DNA of 64,000 bases from Camellia lanceoleosa (GCA_025200525.1 CM045760.1:48007932-48071931); one strand, 5' to 3'; positions 22,852 through 34,106 are shown, counted from the first letter of the stretch. Notes: generated by a model from the letters alone, not told the origin. Numbers and translations are program-made.

Positions 22852-24897
22852 GCAGGGTCAGGTACACCTGGTTCTCCGAGCAGTATAGGGGGACTTTGCC
22901 CCAGACCATTGAGACCGTACAATAGTACGCTCGAGGATTTTTGATGTTCTTGCTCGAGACCACTCTGTTCTCCGACAGGGGGAACACAGTTGGGCTTTAT
23001 CTGCTTAGTGCTCTAGTGGACCTATCATGGGTTTGACTCTTTGATTGGGGTGGCACTGCCCTCGCTACCCTTTACTGCTACATGAGCGCGACCTCCCGTG
23101 AGCGGAGGACCATAGTCGGAGGCTGCTGGCGAGCCTGGGAGGTACATTCTGCCCTCTTGATTTATGGTTCTACTTTTCATTATCTATACACTGCACACTA
23201 CACACATTACATTCTCAGATTCGGCGTACGTGACTCAAAGATTTGCTATACATTACGTATCAGTACATCGTGACTCAAAGATTCTCGGCGAAGACTCAAG
23301 ATCATGCACTCGAGATTTTGTATTTGTCAGATCGTACATAGCATTTGTATTCTGATAACCGTTGTCTTGCCTTTCACAGCTGTGGATTTATGCGTACTTC
23401 CTGACGCTGGCCCCTGAGCTCGAGGTTGAGGCACCCCTTGAGATCCCCTACTCACGCAGATTTGAGGTTCAGTGCTGGTCCAAGCCCCAAGAGACTTTGC
23501 CTTACCTCTGGCAATTTTTTGATACTGTACGGGTGACAGAGGTAATCCAGAACTCTCAGTTCTTCAAGCTTTCAGCTTTGATTGATCTTGCATATTTATG
23601 ACATCTAATCAATTTATGCACCTGTTACCCACAGGTCACCTGGCAGCCTTGAATAGCCATGCCAGGGAATCCTCGATTTCTGTTTGCTGGGGCGTGGGGT
23701 ACCTCGCAATACAGGGTTCTGCTTGAGGGACCGGTCAGCAGAGCCTTGTTTCTCAAAGAGCACTTCATGCGCCAGACGATGGGCAACTCCGATCAGGACG
23801 TTCCCTCATTGCCTCCACCAGAGATGCGGTCCATAGGGGATCTTACGCCCCAAAAGACGGAGGACCTTATGCTGGGTATTGATGCAGTCCTTTTTCTGGA
23901 GGAAGAGGATTATGCGACATATCGCCATATGTACCTGATGCCTCCGCTATCAGGTGTCCGTATCCCAAGGAGGAGAGCTGCTGGCATGCCTTCCTTGAGT
24001 CGTGTCCGAGCTGGAGGCATTCCTTCGACCAGCAGGGTAGGCCCATCGAGGGGTGGGATCGGATGGATGCCCTCGACTTGCCAGTATGTTGGATGGCCAG
24101 ATCTTCCGACCGAGCTGATGGGCTGGCAGTATGGGACTTCTTACCTGATTCCACTAGAGCCTCCAATGCCTGACCATCGATACGTCAGTGACCCTGACTC
24201 ACCACCGGTATGTTTTACAGTTTTCATTTATCACTCAGATATTTAGACATTCATTCATTCACTGAGGACTTGAACTTGTGTGTGCAGCCTCACATGGAGT
24301 ATACTGAGGGGTTACTTGGAGTGGTGGCTTCACTCGAGGGCATGGTTCTACGGAGAGAGACGATGCTTTGTGCCTCCAATGTTCAGGTACTTTTCAATTT
24401 CCTCGCATTTATCATGCTTCTGATGACATATGGAAACTGAACATTTCATTGTATTGATTCATTACATGTATAGAGCACATCTGACACATCATATTCACAC
24501 ACTATATCTGCATGCACCCACTCTATGTAATTCTCGCATTTACATCTGATATACATACTAGCTGACGCATTCAAACTATCCTTTTCAGGTCCCGCCTCTG
24601 CGGACTGGGCCACCCAGGCCATCTCGAGCAGCTAGGAGAGGAGTCTCAGCACGCAGCCAAGGGGGACGTAGGGCACCTGTTAGACAGGATGATGAGTTTA
24701 GCGACGAGGAGGAGTCGGCATATCCACAGTCAGAGACATCTGTAGGTAGGGATGACGACTCTGGTTCTAGTGCTGAGGGTGGAGGCGATGCCGAGGAGGA
24801 TTTCGAGGACGGTGACTCCGATTCAGATGATGGTGCCAGTGCCGGTGGCGCGGAGGCTGCTCAGCCGAAGAGGGCGAAAAGGGCTTCTCGGTCTTGA

Positions 24898-25409
24898 GCT
24901 TGATGGCACTGATGCAGATGTTCTTGCTTTATTTTTCTTTTTACATGTAGTTGTAGCACATTGTATAGCTTAGGTAGTTTTATTTTCTTCCAAAACTTGT
25001 ACCCTTTTGTAAAATGTTTGTAAAAAGAAGCTATGATGGAATGAAAATGGCTTTTCGTTCAAAGAGTGTTGTATTTGTATTCCAAGCATCGCATCGCACC
25101 ATTTTGCATAAAAATGAAATTTGAATGAAGATAGAACAACGTGTATTGCCAAGTCAGGTAATGAATTGGCGCAACAAACTAAACAACTCAATTCAAAAAC
25201 AATTCGTTAAACGATTTAACAACTTGATAAACAAATAAGCAACAACTTGATAAACAAATGAGCAACAACTCGATAAACAAAGTGATGGAATGCATCCGAA
25301 ACAGAGGTAAACTTGAACCTTCAGCACTCCCAGCACACGGGGAAGTTAGAGACTCACTCCTGGAGGCATGAAACAGTTGCAAACCATCTTCTTGCTCATG
25401 GCCGACCGC
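24898..25409. other. PMD 3' flank, no gene seen
   Basis: AT-rich sequence follows the PMD stop codon and fits a 3' UTR. It includes two near-copies of AACAACTTGATAAACAAA (about 25217-25280). No supported ORF was seen. Confidence 0.4.
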
Positions 25410-25492
25410 TATAGGAGCCTGCCGACTAGTTTTTCTATCTGCAGCCCAAAAAAGTAGCTGGCCGCCCAAAAAAAGTGGTCGGCCGACCACTT
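25410..25492. promoter_or_regulatory. GGCC palindrome cluster upstream of the DUF7745 gene
   Basis: This cluster contains a perfect 20-bp palindrome AAGTGGTCGGCCGACCACTT (25473-25492) plus neighbouring GGCCGCCC, GCCGAC and GCCGACTAG strings. It lies about 200 bp upstream of the DUF7745 coding region, the same relative place as the cluster before the PMD gene. A CTTCATAAAGG string near 25547 could be a TATA box. It could also be a remnant of an LTR; no LTR termini are visible. Confidence 0.4.
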
Positions 25493-25689
25493 AACCTGGG
25501 AACCTCCAGTTTTCTGACACTTGTCCTCCAAACAGTGCCTTATCCTTCATAAAGGTTCCAGCTTCGTGGTTCCCTCATTCTAACTCAATTTTGCACCAAA
25601 ACGGAGGCATTTGTTATCCAAAATCTCACAAATTGGATTGCTACCTTGGATGGCTCGGAAAAGGTAAATTTTTAGGGCTTTGGCATAAA

Positions 25690-26886
25690 TGCACTATTCA
25701 CGTTGAGTCACACCCCGCTGCGTTTTCCGTTCCTTCATGTCGTGGCAAAGTTTTGGAATCCGGTAACACCTGTCTTTAGCTTTGACAGACAAGAGATGTG
25801 TCCCACATTTGAAGACTTCCAAGTTCTGATGGAGTCCGAACGCGAGGAAGAGATTTTGCCACAATTCCGCTTTGGCCACTTCTAAGCCTTAGGATGGATG
25901 TGTGGGCTCACTTTGCATGACGCTCGCTCATTGACTTGCGATGGAGTGCTGGATATCCCCAGCTTGATTCGTCGATTTTCTGATGCTGGTGACTGTAGCG
26001 ATCATGACTGGCAGGGTTATCGGCGACATGCACTTTGCTTGTGCATGTTGTCTTATTTCTTGCTTGCCCCAGGCTCTGGTGGGTTTAGCACTCGTTTGAT
26101 TGAAGTCGCCCAAGGCTTAAGAGAGGGCAAGAGTTGCATTGCCATGACATTGGCTGAGACATTGATGGGTTTGGACGCTTTCTGTCGCCAAGAGACGACT
26201 AGATTCGCAGGGAGTCCCCTACTACTGCAGGTAATGTTTCCCACCATATTTCATATATATTTCTCACATCACTCTGCCCTCAGGCTCAGTTTTTCTCTCA
26301 AAACCCTTTTCTCACTTTTCTCTCAATGTACACCTCTCTATTCTTTAATCTCTCATTTTTCATCCCTCCCCAGGTGTGGTTGATGGACAAGTTGAAGGTT
26401 GTAGACTCTTGCCCATCATATTCAGCTCGCAGCTACTTCTTTCGACGACGTCTAGTCGATGACCCTGATGAGGGATAGTGGTTTGACTGGATGTGTAGTT
26501 TGTCCGCAGACTGCATTGCTTGGCGTTGCCCTTGGCTCAATCTGCCGGCGATGAGCTACAGCATGACTTGCCAGTCAGGGATTCAGTTGATTGGCATGAC
26601 ACACTGTTTGTTCTATTTTCCTTTTTGGTTCCGGCATTAGTTCGGACATGATCAGACTTGCCTGGCAGAAAGGATAGAGTACCCTGTTGCATTTCTAGTC
26701 TGAGGCACCCAGCTAGCTCGGTATGCCATAGCATGGAGGACTAGAGAGCTTCTGGCCCCCGCTCCCACTTTCAATTGTACTCTCTCTGATGAGTGTATAG
26801 CTTGGCTTTTTGAGGAGACACAGCTTGGGCCCACTTTAGCATCAGAGGCTTCGACCAGCTCTGGGAGGGGGCACAGGAAAACCTGA
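25690..26886 (+). pseudogene. DUF7745-type gene, two exons, degenerate
   Basis: DUF7745 proteins are plant-specific, of unknown function, and often lie in repeat regions. Exon 1 (to 26230) carries VAKFWNPVTPVFSFDRQEMC and PTFEDFQVLM, the FWDP/PTxEEY signature, then DIPSLIRRFSDAGD, a hydrophobic LCLCMLSYFLLAPGS and a Cys-Arg RFAGSPLLLQ motif. The intron 26231-26373 has GT-AG ends with a pyrimidine-rich acceptor. Exon 2 starts at 26374 with VWLMDKLKVVDS and ends at a TGA at 26884-26886. In-frame stops at about 25882, after DPDEG, after FRH and after AFLV replace CAA, CAG, CAG and CGA codons by transitions. The N-terminus upstream of 25700 is frameshifted, so the start is uncertain. It shares strand with the PMD gene and is antisense to element 2. 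Confidence 0.7.
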
Positions 26887-27164
26887 CCTATCCATGTCCC
26901 GAATTTGTTGCTTTATCAGTACTTTCAAGTTTTGTTTATGAATGTAATAAAAAGCAACTTCAATTTGTATTCAAGAGTAGGAGAACTTTGTGTTAAAATC
27001 GATGAAATTGAAGGTTGTGGGTACTAAAAATTTTCCGTTTGCTCCAAAAATGGTCTAAGTTGTAAAAACATTAATTTGAACAAAATCAACTTTTATTAAA
27101 ACTTTTCAAAACCATTTTCGATATGGATCAGAACTGGACACGCCTGAGATCTGTCACTGAGATG
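26887..27164. other. DUF7745 3' flank / distal part of element 2
   Basis: No gene seen. After the DUF7745 stop the sequence is AT-rich. It ends at AGATG, the left TSD copy of sL4, and resumes at 31476 beyond it. The joined stretch therefore links the DUF7745 gene to the 3' region of element 2. Confidence 0.5.
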
Positions 27165-30100
27165 TGTAGACATCCCATTTTTGACCGTCCTCAAGAGTTG
27201 GTTGTGCTTGCAGGTACATCCAACAACTAGTTCGATTACTCATCGAGTACTCGACTGTCGTGGCGGAACGTCACAAGTTTGAGCTTTCCAAACCATGTAC
27301 CCTTTCTGCCCCATTCTTGGACCAGGTGTTGGCCCTTTCTGCATGCTTCTTGGAAGGCACTGCCGACCACCTTTTGGCCTTACCGGCCATGCCTTTGTTA
27401 CTGCCGGCCATTGATGAAGCCTGTCGGCCATCAATGAGCCACTGCCAACCACCACTGATGGTCGGCAAACCCCTTGTCTCAGCAGGTTTCACGTCTGATC
27501 TTTTGAGCCTACTGGTTTTCACTCCTCCCCCCTCCATACAAATGTATAGAGGGATGAAGCTCTTGCTAAGCTTGTTTAACAAGCTTCTCCTTGTATTCTT
27601 CTATATAAGGAGAGGCCCTTCCTCTCTATCAGAGATTGAAGAAAATTTTAGAGAAGTTGTATCTCTCTCTCTATATATATATTGTGTTTGTTTATACTCT
27701 AAAGTCCATTTTTCTTGCACTTTTGCACTACAACACATAGTGATACACCACCATCTTTGAGCTGAGGTTCTTGGGAGTGTTACTTGAGCTCTAAAACTTG
27801 GTTTCTAGCCTCTGAGGTTGCTGGTTTCAAAATTGATCTTCAAGGGTGAGTATATTCCCCATTTAAGCCTTTGTTTGTATCTCATTTTGGCCATCCTTAC
27901 ATATTGTTTTAGGCCTTTCTTTCAACTGAATTTTTTTTTGTTTTTAAGTGCTTTTGATGATTGTTTAAGGTCTTTTTGGTGTTAGGGGTGTACAATCCTC
28001 TTGTATGCTTTGTTTGGCCTTGTTTTGTGCCATGCTTTAAGGCCTTTGGAGTAGTCTTGGTTTGGCCTTTTATCCATTGAAATCTAGTGGATTTTCAGTG
28101 ATAGGCATGTGATTTTGAGGCCTCAAATCAGAGGGGGTGACCCCCTCTCTTCTTGTTTTGTCTGCTTGTATCATTGGCCTACCAAAGGAGCATGTATCTC
28201 TATACTTTTAAGGCCTAGTTCAGGCACTTTTTTGTGACTTTTAGGACCTGCCTTAAGTCTTTCCATGGCTGGTTTTGTCACCTTGTGCATGCTTCTTGTA
28301 TGTGTAGTGTAATCCCGTTTGTGGCTCATCAAAGTAACATGTCTTGCTAGCATGTATTGGCCCCATTTCAGTGGGTTTTTTTTATCATCATTTGACATGT
28401 CATAACTCTGTCTAAAGTTGGTTTGGTAGTCTCTTGAGTGGCTCATGTACTTGTAGAATAAATCTTGCTTGTTAGCTTTATGTGCATGATGTTTTCACTC
28501 ATCATTCTAGCATATTTTGGCTATGCTCTAACATGATTTTATTCATATTTTGGGCTGTTCTAGGACTGTTTTGGGCTGCCATGGTCATATCACTCATGTT
28601 TTGTATAGCTATAGTGTAAATGCTTTGACTAGTCTTGAGCTTTGAGGCCCCTACCATGCTATACTTGTGATGTTTGCATGCTTTGGCATCATTTGAAATG
28701 TTATTTCAGTGCATGTTTCATGGTCATACACTTTCCTTTGTCATGCTTTCAATGCCTTGGAGAGTTTGTGTTTTATGCCTCATGAATGGATCATTGTGCA
28801 TGCCCCTATGTTTAAGTCCTTAGGATGCCATCTCTGTGGGTTTTTTAGCTTACTTTATCATGCCATAACTCTGTTTTCTGTGGATTAAGTCATGCCATGT
28901 TTGGTTGTAATAGATGTAGTGCAATCCCCCTTGTTGGCCTTACTTACACCATGCTTTATGCTTTCCATTTTGACTTGTTTTGGCCTTGGTCCATGTACGT
29001 TTTAGATTCATTTTGGCATGATCTAGGACTGTTTTGGTTGTCCTTGGCCCTTTGGGGTTTGATTCATGTGGCCTTGGTTTAAGTCCCTTTGCTAGTTTCG
29101 TGCTTTGAACATCCTAGCATGCTATGCTTACATTGTTTAGTGGGTTTGGCATCCATTTACATGAGATTTCAGAGTTTACCTCATTACCATCTTATCATGA
29201 TTATCACTCTTTGCTCATGTTTGAGAGTTGTGTCCTTATGCTTTAATTCTTGGGTTAATGCATTGTGCATGCATACCTTGCTTTTGTGCCCTCATTTCAA
29301 CACTTTTGGCCACTGATTTGGGCATAGCTGAGGTTTGTCCATTTCGGTTTAAGTCCATTGAGCATGGTTGATTACATGTTGTTTGCATGCTTGCATTACA
29401 TCGCATTGTCCATGCCTTATACTTTGCATTGTGTATGCTTAGGTAACATTGCATTGAGCATGCCATTATTTGCATTGTGTATACTTAGTTGTTGCATGCA
29501 TTAGCATTGTGCATGCCATTAGCCTTGTTAGGTTGTTCATATTGCATTACACGTTTGCATGCTTAAGTCATATTGCATGATTGCATATTTGAGTCGCATT
29601 GCCATGCTTGTATTGCATTGTTGTTTGGATTAAGTGTTAATCCGAGCACGAGAAATGAGGGACGTTTCATACTTCAAGTGATGAAACGTGTCTCAATTCT
29701 CGGTCGCCGACGCTCTTGATTATCCATGATAGAGTTCTAGGCACTTATGTGTTTATTTGTGCATTCATTTCACATTGATGTGCATAAGTTGGATCATTGG
29801 CCATCATACATCGGGATGCGTGATTGATGGTCGTGGATCAGATTATGCTTCTCCCTTGATGTTTTGAGGTGATATGGGGTGGCATAGTGCATACATACCC
29901 TTGGGAGACCCTCCATTTTCTCTATTTTGTACTCTGCTGCAGCTTGGTGTCACAAAGACATCAAGAGTCAAGAAGGTTTTGCAGACGCCCAGCCCTTCAT
30001 TCTTGGCAGAAGGCCCACTCTTGGTCGGCAGGGGGGTCGGCAGAAGTTCCCCATGGCCAGCAGGCCACTGATGCACTCCCCAGCATGTTTTTGGTAAGAT

Positions 30101-31470
30101 CCAGCAGAAATTCCTTGAGGACACCCTGCAGACAGAGCCTCTTGAGAGCAACCGGAGAGTTTTTCGGGACGGCAACTGAGCATGCATCCTCTTCTCCCTC
30201 AACTAGAGCTGGAACAGCATTGTTTATTGTTTTCCTTATTTGTTAATTAATTAAGTTTTGTAATAATTAGTTGTAGCTAGTTATTCATTCGGTTATGTAA
30301 TAATTAATTAGCTTGTTAGTTAGTTAATTAGTTGGTTTGTGTTATTTATTCAGACCCTCCGTCGAGAGGACGAATTTTGTAATAAGTGTGCGTGCATGTG
30401 TGCATGTCTTCCAACCCCCATTTCTTTCTCCCTTTTACTTAACCGCTTACAATGGTTAGTTTTAGGGCATATTTCATTTAGCATACCTTATGCTTGCATG
30501 TGTGCATCCATTCATCTGTTTTGCATACACCGGGCTCGGCGCATCATATTAACTACATTGTATTTTAATACCAAATTGAATACATGTTATCTAATCACAT
30601 CTCATATGCCATCTTAGAATAGCTGAGCCTATTTCTAGTTGCATTTTTGCATGTGTTGCATTAGCCATCTTAACATGAACTAGGATCATGCATTGATTAC
30701 TAACTAGTTCCCTGTTTTGGCTCGGAGTACGCTGTGAGTGTTTACGCTTTAGCATACTGCATGTGTGTTAATGTTGCCATGAAAGCATGCTTGCCATGAG
30801 ACTAATTGCTTATTTGATATAACTGCCTGAATGCCTGTGGGTGAAGGTTGGATTGCTTGAATTGGAACAATTCATTGAAATCCTCGATTTAGCCTACTTG
30901 TGAGTAGCAAACTCCAAACCGTTTTCAAACAAACAAACGTGCAATGTTTTGTTCCAACTTAGGCGATCTAGTCTATACTTGTATGTTGTGCGCATCACAT
31001 AGTAATTCTAGGTTTAATAACCAAAATAAGAATACATGTGTTTTCAAAAACAAGATATCATACTTAGTACAGGCCAATCTTTGATTAGGCGAGCGGGGGT
31101 GCTCATTGCATGACCTTCCCCAATCGTACCCAAGTTCCCGAGCCGAGGCAACTTTGGTGATGACGGACACGTGGCCTTAGGCACGAGTCAAGGTTTCCTA
31201 AATTCCCCCCAAACAAAATATTTAGGTGGCGACTCTGTATCTGGCAAAGTAGTACATGTTTGGCACTTCTTTACAAAAATTAGTTTTCCAAAATGATTTG
31301 CCGGATTTAGACTCTTTAGTGATTTATCAGTCTTGCATTGCACTTTGCGAGATCAGATTCAGAATCGTGACATTGAGTTCGAACTGTAGTAGTAAGCCCA
31401 AATGAACAAAAACGGGATTTTCGTGCTGATAATTCGCGCGCAGAGCCCGGGACGTTCGGACGCGTCTACA
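27165..31470 (+). mobile_element. Solo LTR sL4 (4.3 kb)
   Basis: It starts TGTAGACATC and ends CGCGTCTACA. The 5-bp TSD AGATG is perfect (27160-27164 and 31471-31475). No PBS or PPT adjoins, so it is solo. It contains a GGCC cluster (27360-27470), a degenerate G-box palindrome (27530-27553), TATATAA (27601-27608), an imperfect inverted repeat (about 28073-28102), a hairpin AGAGGGGG/CCCCCTCT (28130-28148), an inverted repeat ACGTTTCAT/ATGAAACGT (29662-29689), a second GGCC cluster (about 30000-30075), an AT-rich tract (30235-30345) and the conserved 3' block (30340-31470) with TGGCGACTCTG at 31226-31236. Confidence 0.95.
27360..27608 (+). promoter_or_regulatory. Putative U3 promoter of sL4
   Basis: A cluster of GCCGACC, GGCC and GTCGGC strings with degenerate dyad symmetry is followed about 60 bp later by a palindrome with arms CCCTCCATAC / GTATAGAGGG (centre decayed from ACGT). 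About 48 bp later comes TATATAA at 27602-27608. This is the clearest plus-strand case of the layout shared by the LTRs. Confidence 0.55.
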
Positions 31471-31475
31471 AGATG

Positions 31476-31852
31476 CACAATCCCGGATCCCAGGAACTGG
31501 AAGGTTGCCCCTAGTCTGAATAGCACTATACTGGAGATCACAACCGAGCTCTTGAACGTAAAATAGACAAAGATGACCAAACATGATCACATGGACAAAG
31601 TTGATCGGGTAAGTGTTTATGGCTGGACTTCAGAATGAAGTTTCCTTCGTATCCCAAAGATGGGAATCAAGCCTTACATAGTTCAGCTTGGGTTCACTCG
31701 TGTATTAACACTCTCCTTTTGCGCTCTAACTTTTGCCAAGACCGCCTTTTGCGAGTTTTCAACCTTGCGACCTCAGTTTTTACAATTTCAACTTTTTCAT
31801 GCTCTAACTTTTGCCTAGGTCGCCCTTTCGGGTTTTCAGCCTAGCGAGCCAC
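31476..31852 (-). other. Element 2 post-pol region
   Basis: Non-coding sequence follows the pol stop. Read on the minus strand it contains GCAAAAGTTAGAGC twice and a GGGATACG string. The same order of strings occurs on the plus strand at 43010-43205 in element 4, so this is a conserved segment of the family between pol and the 3' end. Confidence 0.65.
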
Positions 31853-32867
31853 TCAGGGAAAATATTTCTTCAACTTGTCCATGTTGATCGGCTGGGAGAA
31901 CTCTAGGCCATCTAGGTCCATCAGAACGACAGCTCCACCTGACCAGATAGATTTGATGATGTAAGGACCAGTCTAATTGGGTCTGAACTTGCCCCTAGGG
32001 TCGTGAATGGGAGCTCGGTTGTCTTTGAGCACTAGATCCCCTTCCTTCAAATTCCTGGACTTAACCTTCTTGTTGAAAGCCCTGGCAATTCTTCGTTGAT
32101 AACCCTGAACATGATACAGTGCTTTCAGCCTTCTCTCGTCAAACAGTATGAGTTCTTCGAACCTGCTCTGCTGCCAATCTGCCTCAACTATTTGACACTC
32201 AGCCAATACCCGTAATGACGGAACCTCGGTTTCGATAGGCAAAACAACCTCCATCCCATAGACCAAGGAATACGCAGTCACCCCAGTAGAAATTCGAATT
32301 GAAGTCCGGTAGCCCAATAGAGCAAATGGCAACTTATCTGGCCAGTCCCAGTAGGTTTCCACCATCTTCTGTAGAATGTGCTTGATGTTCTTGTTGGTGG
32401 CCTCAACTGCTTCGTTGGTTTGCGGCCAATATGTAGATGACTTGTGAAAAGCCACGTTATACTTGTCCAACAAGTCGATCACCTCCTTCTTGAAGTGGGA
32501 ACCATTATCTGAAATGATCTCGTTCAGGACCCCGTAGCGACGAATGATGTTATTCCTGATGAACTTAGCAACATATGAAGCCTTCAACACCGCATAAGAT
32601 TGGGCCTCAACCCACTTCGTGAAGTAGTCTATCGCTACCAAAATGTACTTATGCCCATTGGACCCCTTCGGAGTGACAGCCCCAATCACATCAATCCCCC
32701 AGACTGAAAATGGCCATGGCGAAGTCATGTTGTACAGTTTTGACGGTGGAATGTTCATGCGGTTGGCGTGGATCTAACATTTGTGGCATCGTCGAACAAA
32801 GCCAATACAATCCTTCTCCATGGTGGACCAGTAATAACCCTGAATAAGGATCTTCCGGGCGAGCATT
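31853..32867 (-). pseudogene. Integrase, element 2
   Basis: A frame of 261 codons (31973-32758) covers the catalytic core: WGIDVIGAV, then YFTKWVEAQSYAVL, then IISDNGSHF and a conserved Glu in TNEAVEATNKN, which together fit the D,D-35-E triad. The C-terminal domain follows (RRIARAFNKKVKSRNLKEGD). A TGG to TAG change ends the frame at about 31970. The same frame then runs on to KLKKYFP and the pol stop at 31853-31855. The N-terminal zinc motif (32760-32860) is cut off from the core by a TAG directly after HKC and is missing its first half because of the deletion. Confidence 0.9.
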
Positions 32868-32884
32868 ACCCTGAATAAGGATCT
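32837..32884. other. Deletion junction with a 17-bp templated copy
   Basis: The 17-mer ACCCTGAATAAGGATCT occurs at 32837-32853 and again at 32868-32884. The second copy bridges integrase zinc-domain sequence (left) and RT sequence just past YVDD (right). Against element 1, the segment equivalent to about 390-1890 (RT thumb, RNase H, aRNH, start of integrase) is absent. Confidence 0.8.
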
Positions 32885-34106
32885 AACATTGAAAGAATTT
32901 CTTCAAGGCAATGTAATGGCCCTCTCATTCTTTGGACTTGACAATCATGTCGTCCACATACACCTTAACCTCTTTGTGGATCGTGTCATGCAAAATGGTG
33001 GTCACAACCCTCTGATAGGTAGCTCCATCATTTTTCAAACCGAACGGCATAACTCGGTAGCAATAGGTACCCCACAAGGTAGTGAATGCGGTCTTGTCTC
33101 TATCCTCGGGTGCCATCAGAATCTGGTTATACCTGGAAAACCCATCCATAAATGATAGCAATGCATGGCCCGCGGTGAAATCCACTAACTCATCAATGTG
33201 CGATAGAGAAATGACATCCTTCAGACTGGCTCTATTCAAGTACCGGAAGTCTACACACATCCTAATTCTGTTATCCTTCTTTGGCACTGGGACGATGTTG
33301 GTCAACCAAGTCGGATACTTAGATACTAACAATAAACCTGCCTCAATCTTCTTGGTGACCTCTTCCTTGATTTTCAACGCCCAATCCAGACAAATTCTAC
33401 ACAGGTTCTGCTTGATTGGTCGGGCCTTAAGGTTAAGAGGAATTCGATACTGTACAATCTTAGAATTGATTCCAGGCATGTCTTCATAGGACCACGCGAA
33501 AACATCTTTGAAATTTTTTAACAAAGCGATTAAATGCTCATGCTCCTCCGAGGACAACATGGACCCGATCTGGACCAGGTACGGATCCTTCTCAATACCC
33601 ACATTAATGGCAATGATTTCATTAGCACAGGGTTTAGCAAACCTCTCATCCTCTCGGTTAATCAAGTTTTTCAAACCCAGGGAAATTTCTTCCCCTTCGT
33701 TTCCATTAAAATTCTGAAAATCTTGGTAAATACAATAAACCAACGGCATAGAGAAGTACACAGAATCTGCAAAGTTCTCATTCAAAAGGTCCAGATCTTC
33801 GGTTACAGACTTAAAAGAAAAGCTGAATGAAGACCTAGACAGGACTTTGGTATCCGGGTTACCACCCCCGCAAATACCAAACTCAGACTCAGACTCAGAC
33901 TCAGACTCAGAAGAACTTGAATCTGATCCCGACTCCACAGACTCAGTGGAATCAGATTCTAGCTCATCACCCGATTTAGAACTAGACAGATAGCCTTTCT
34001 CCAACTGGCAAATAAGAGATGGTGCCCCTGATACATCCAAAATGCCGTTGGTTGGGTTCACACCCGGTTCTTCCCTGATCATGGAGACGGTAAGGTTATC
34101 CCCCAA
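32885..34106 (-). pseudogene. Acidic linker and reverse transcriptase N-terminal half, element 2
   Basis: The 393-codon frame (32925-34106) begins in the Ser/Asp/Glu-rich linker (ESDSSSSESESESESEFG). It passes through SSEEHEHLIALLKNFKDVFAW, KKDNRIRMCVDFRYLNRA, LLSFMDGFS and MPFGLKNDGATYQR, and ends just after the intact YVDD active site and MIVKSKE. In the corresponding place element 1 is frameshifted, so element 2 shows the original linkage of linker to RT in one frame. A TGA after KSKE, then the deletion junction, removes the thumb and RNase H. No functional RT is possible. Confidence 0.9.

Larger units (their letters stand above)
16575..24897 (+). pseudogene. Plant mobile domain (PMD, MAIN-like) gene, six exons, interrupted by a solo LTR
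   Basis: PMD proteins occur as plant nuclear proteins (MAIN/MAIL) and as cargo of transposons; their biochemical role is poorly known. Exons by splice signals: 16575-16802, 18725-19090 joined to 22857-23141 across sL3, 23380-23541, 23635-24207, 24288-24386 and 24589-24897. All introns are phase 0, and the sum is 674 codons including the stop. A 5' UTR intron (16434-16564) precedes the ATG. Typical PMD strings are WYMELPDAVRH, FDFSILTGLEVGG, YTWFSEQYRG and ARGFLMFLLETTLF. The C-terminus is acidic and ends in a basic PKRAKRASRS, a possible nuclear signal. Damage: sL3 in exon 2, TAG at 22923-22925, TGA at 23034-23036, TGA at 23650-23652, and a probable lost acceptor before exon 2 (CAAG where CAGG is expected). 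It is recently dead. It could be host-derived or retroelement cargo. Confidence 0.85.

Noticed and set aside
27260..27760. 166-codon plus-strand ORF in sL4
   Set aside because: It crosses the U3 cluster and TATA region of the LTR and shows no domain.
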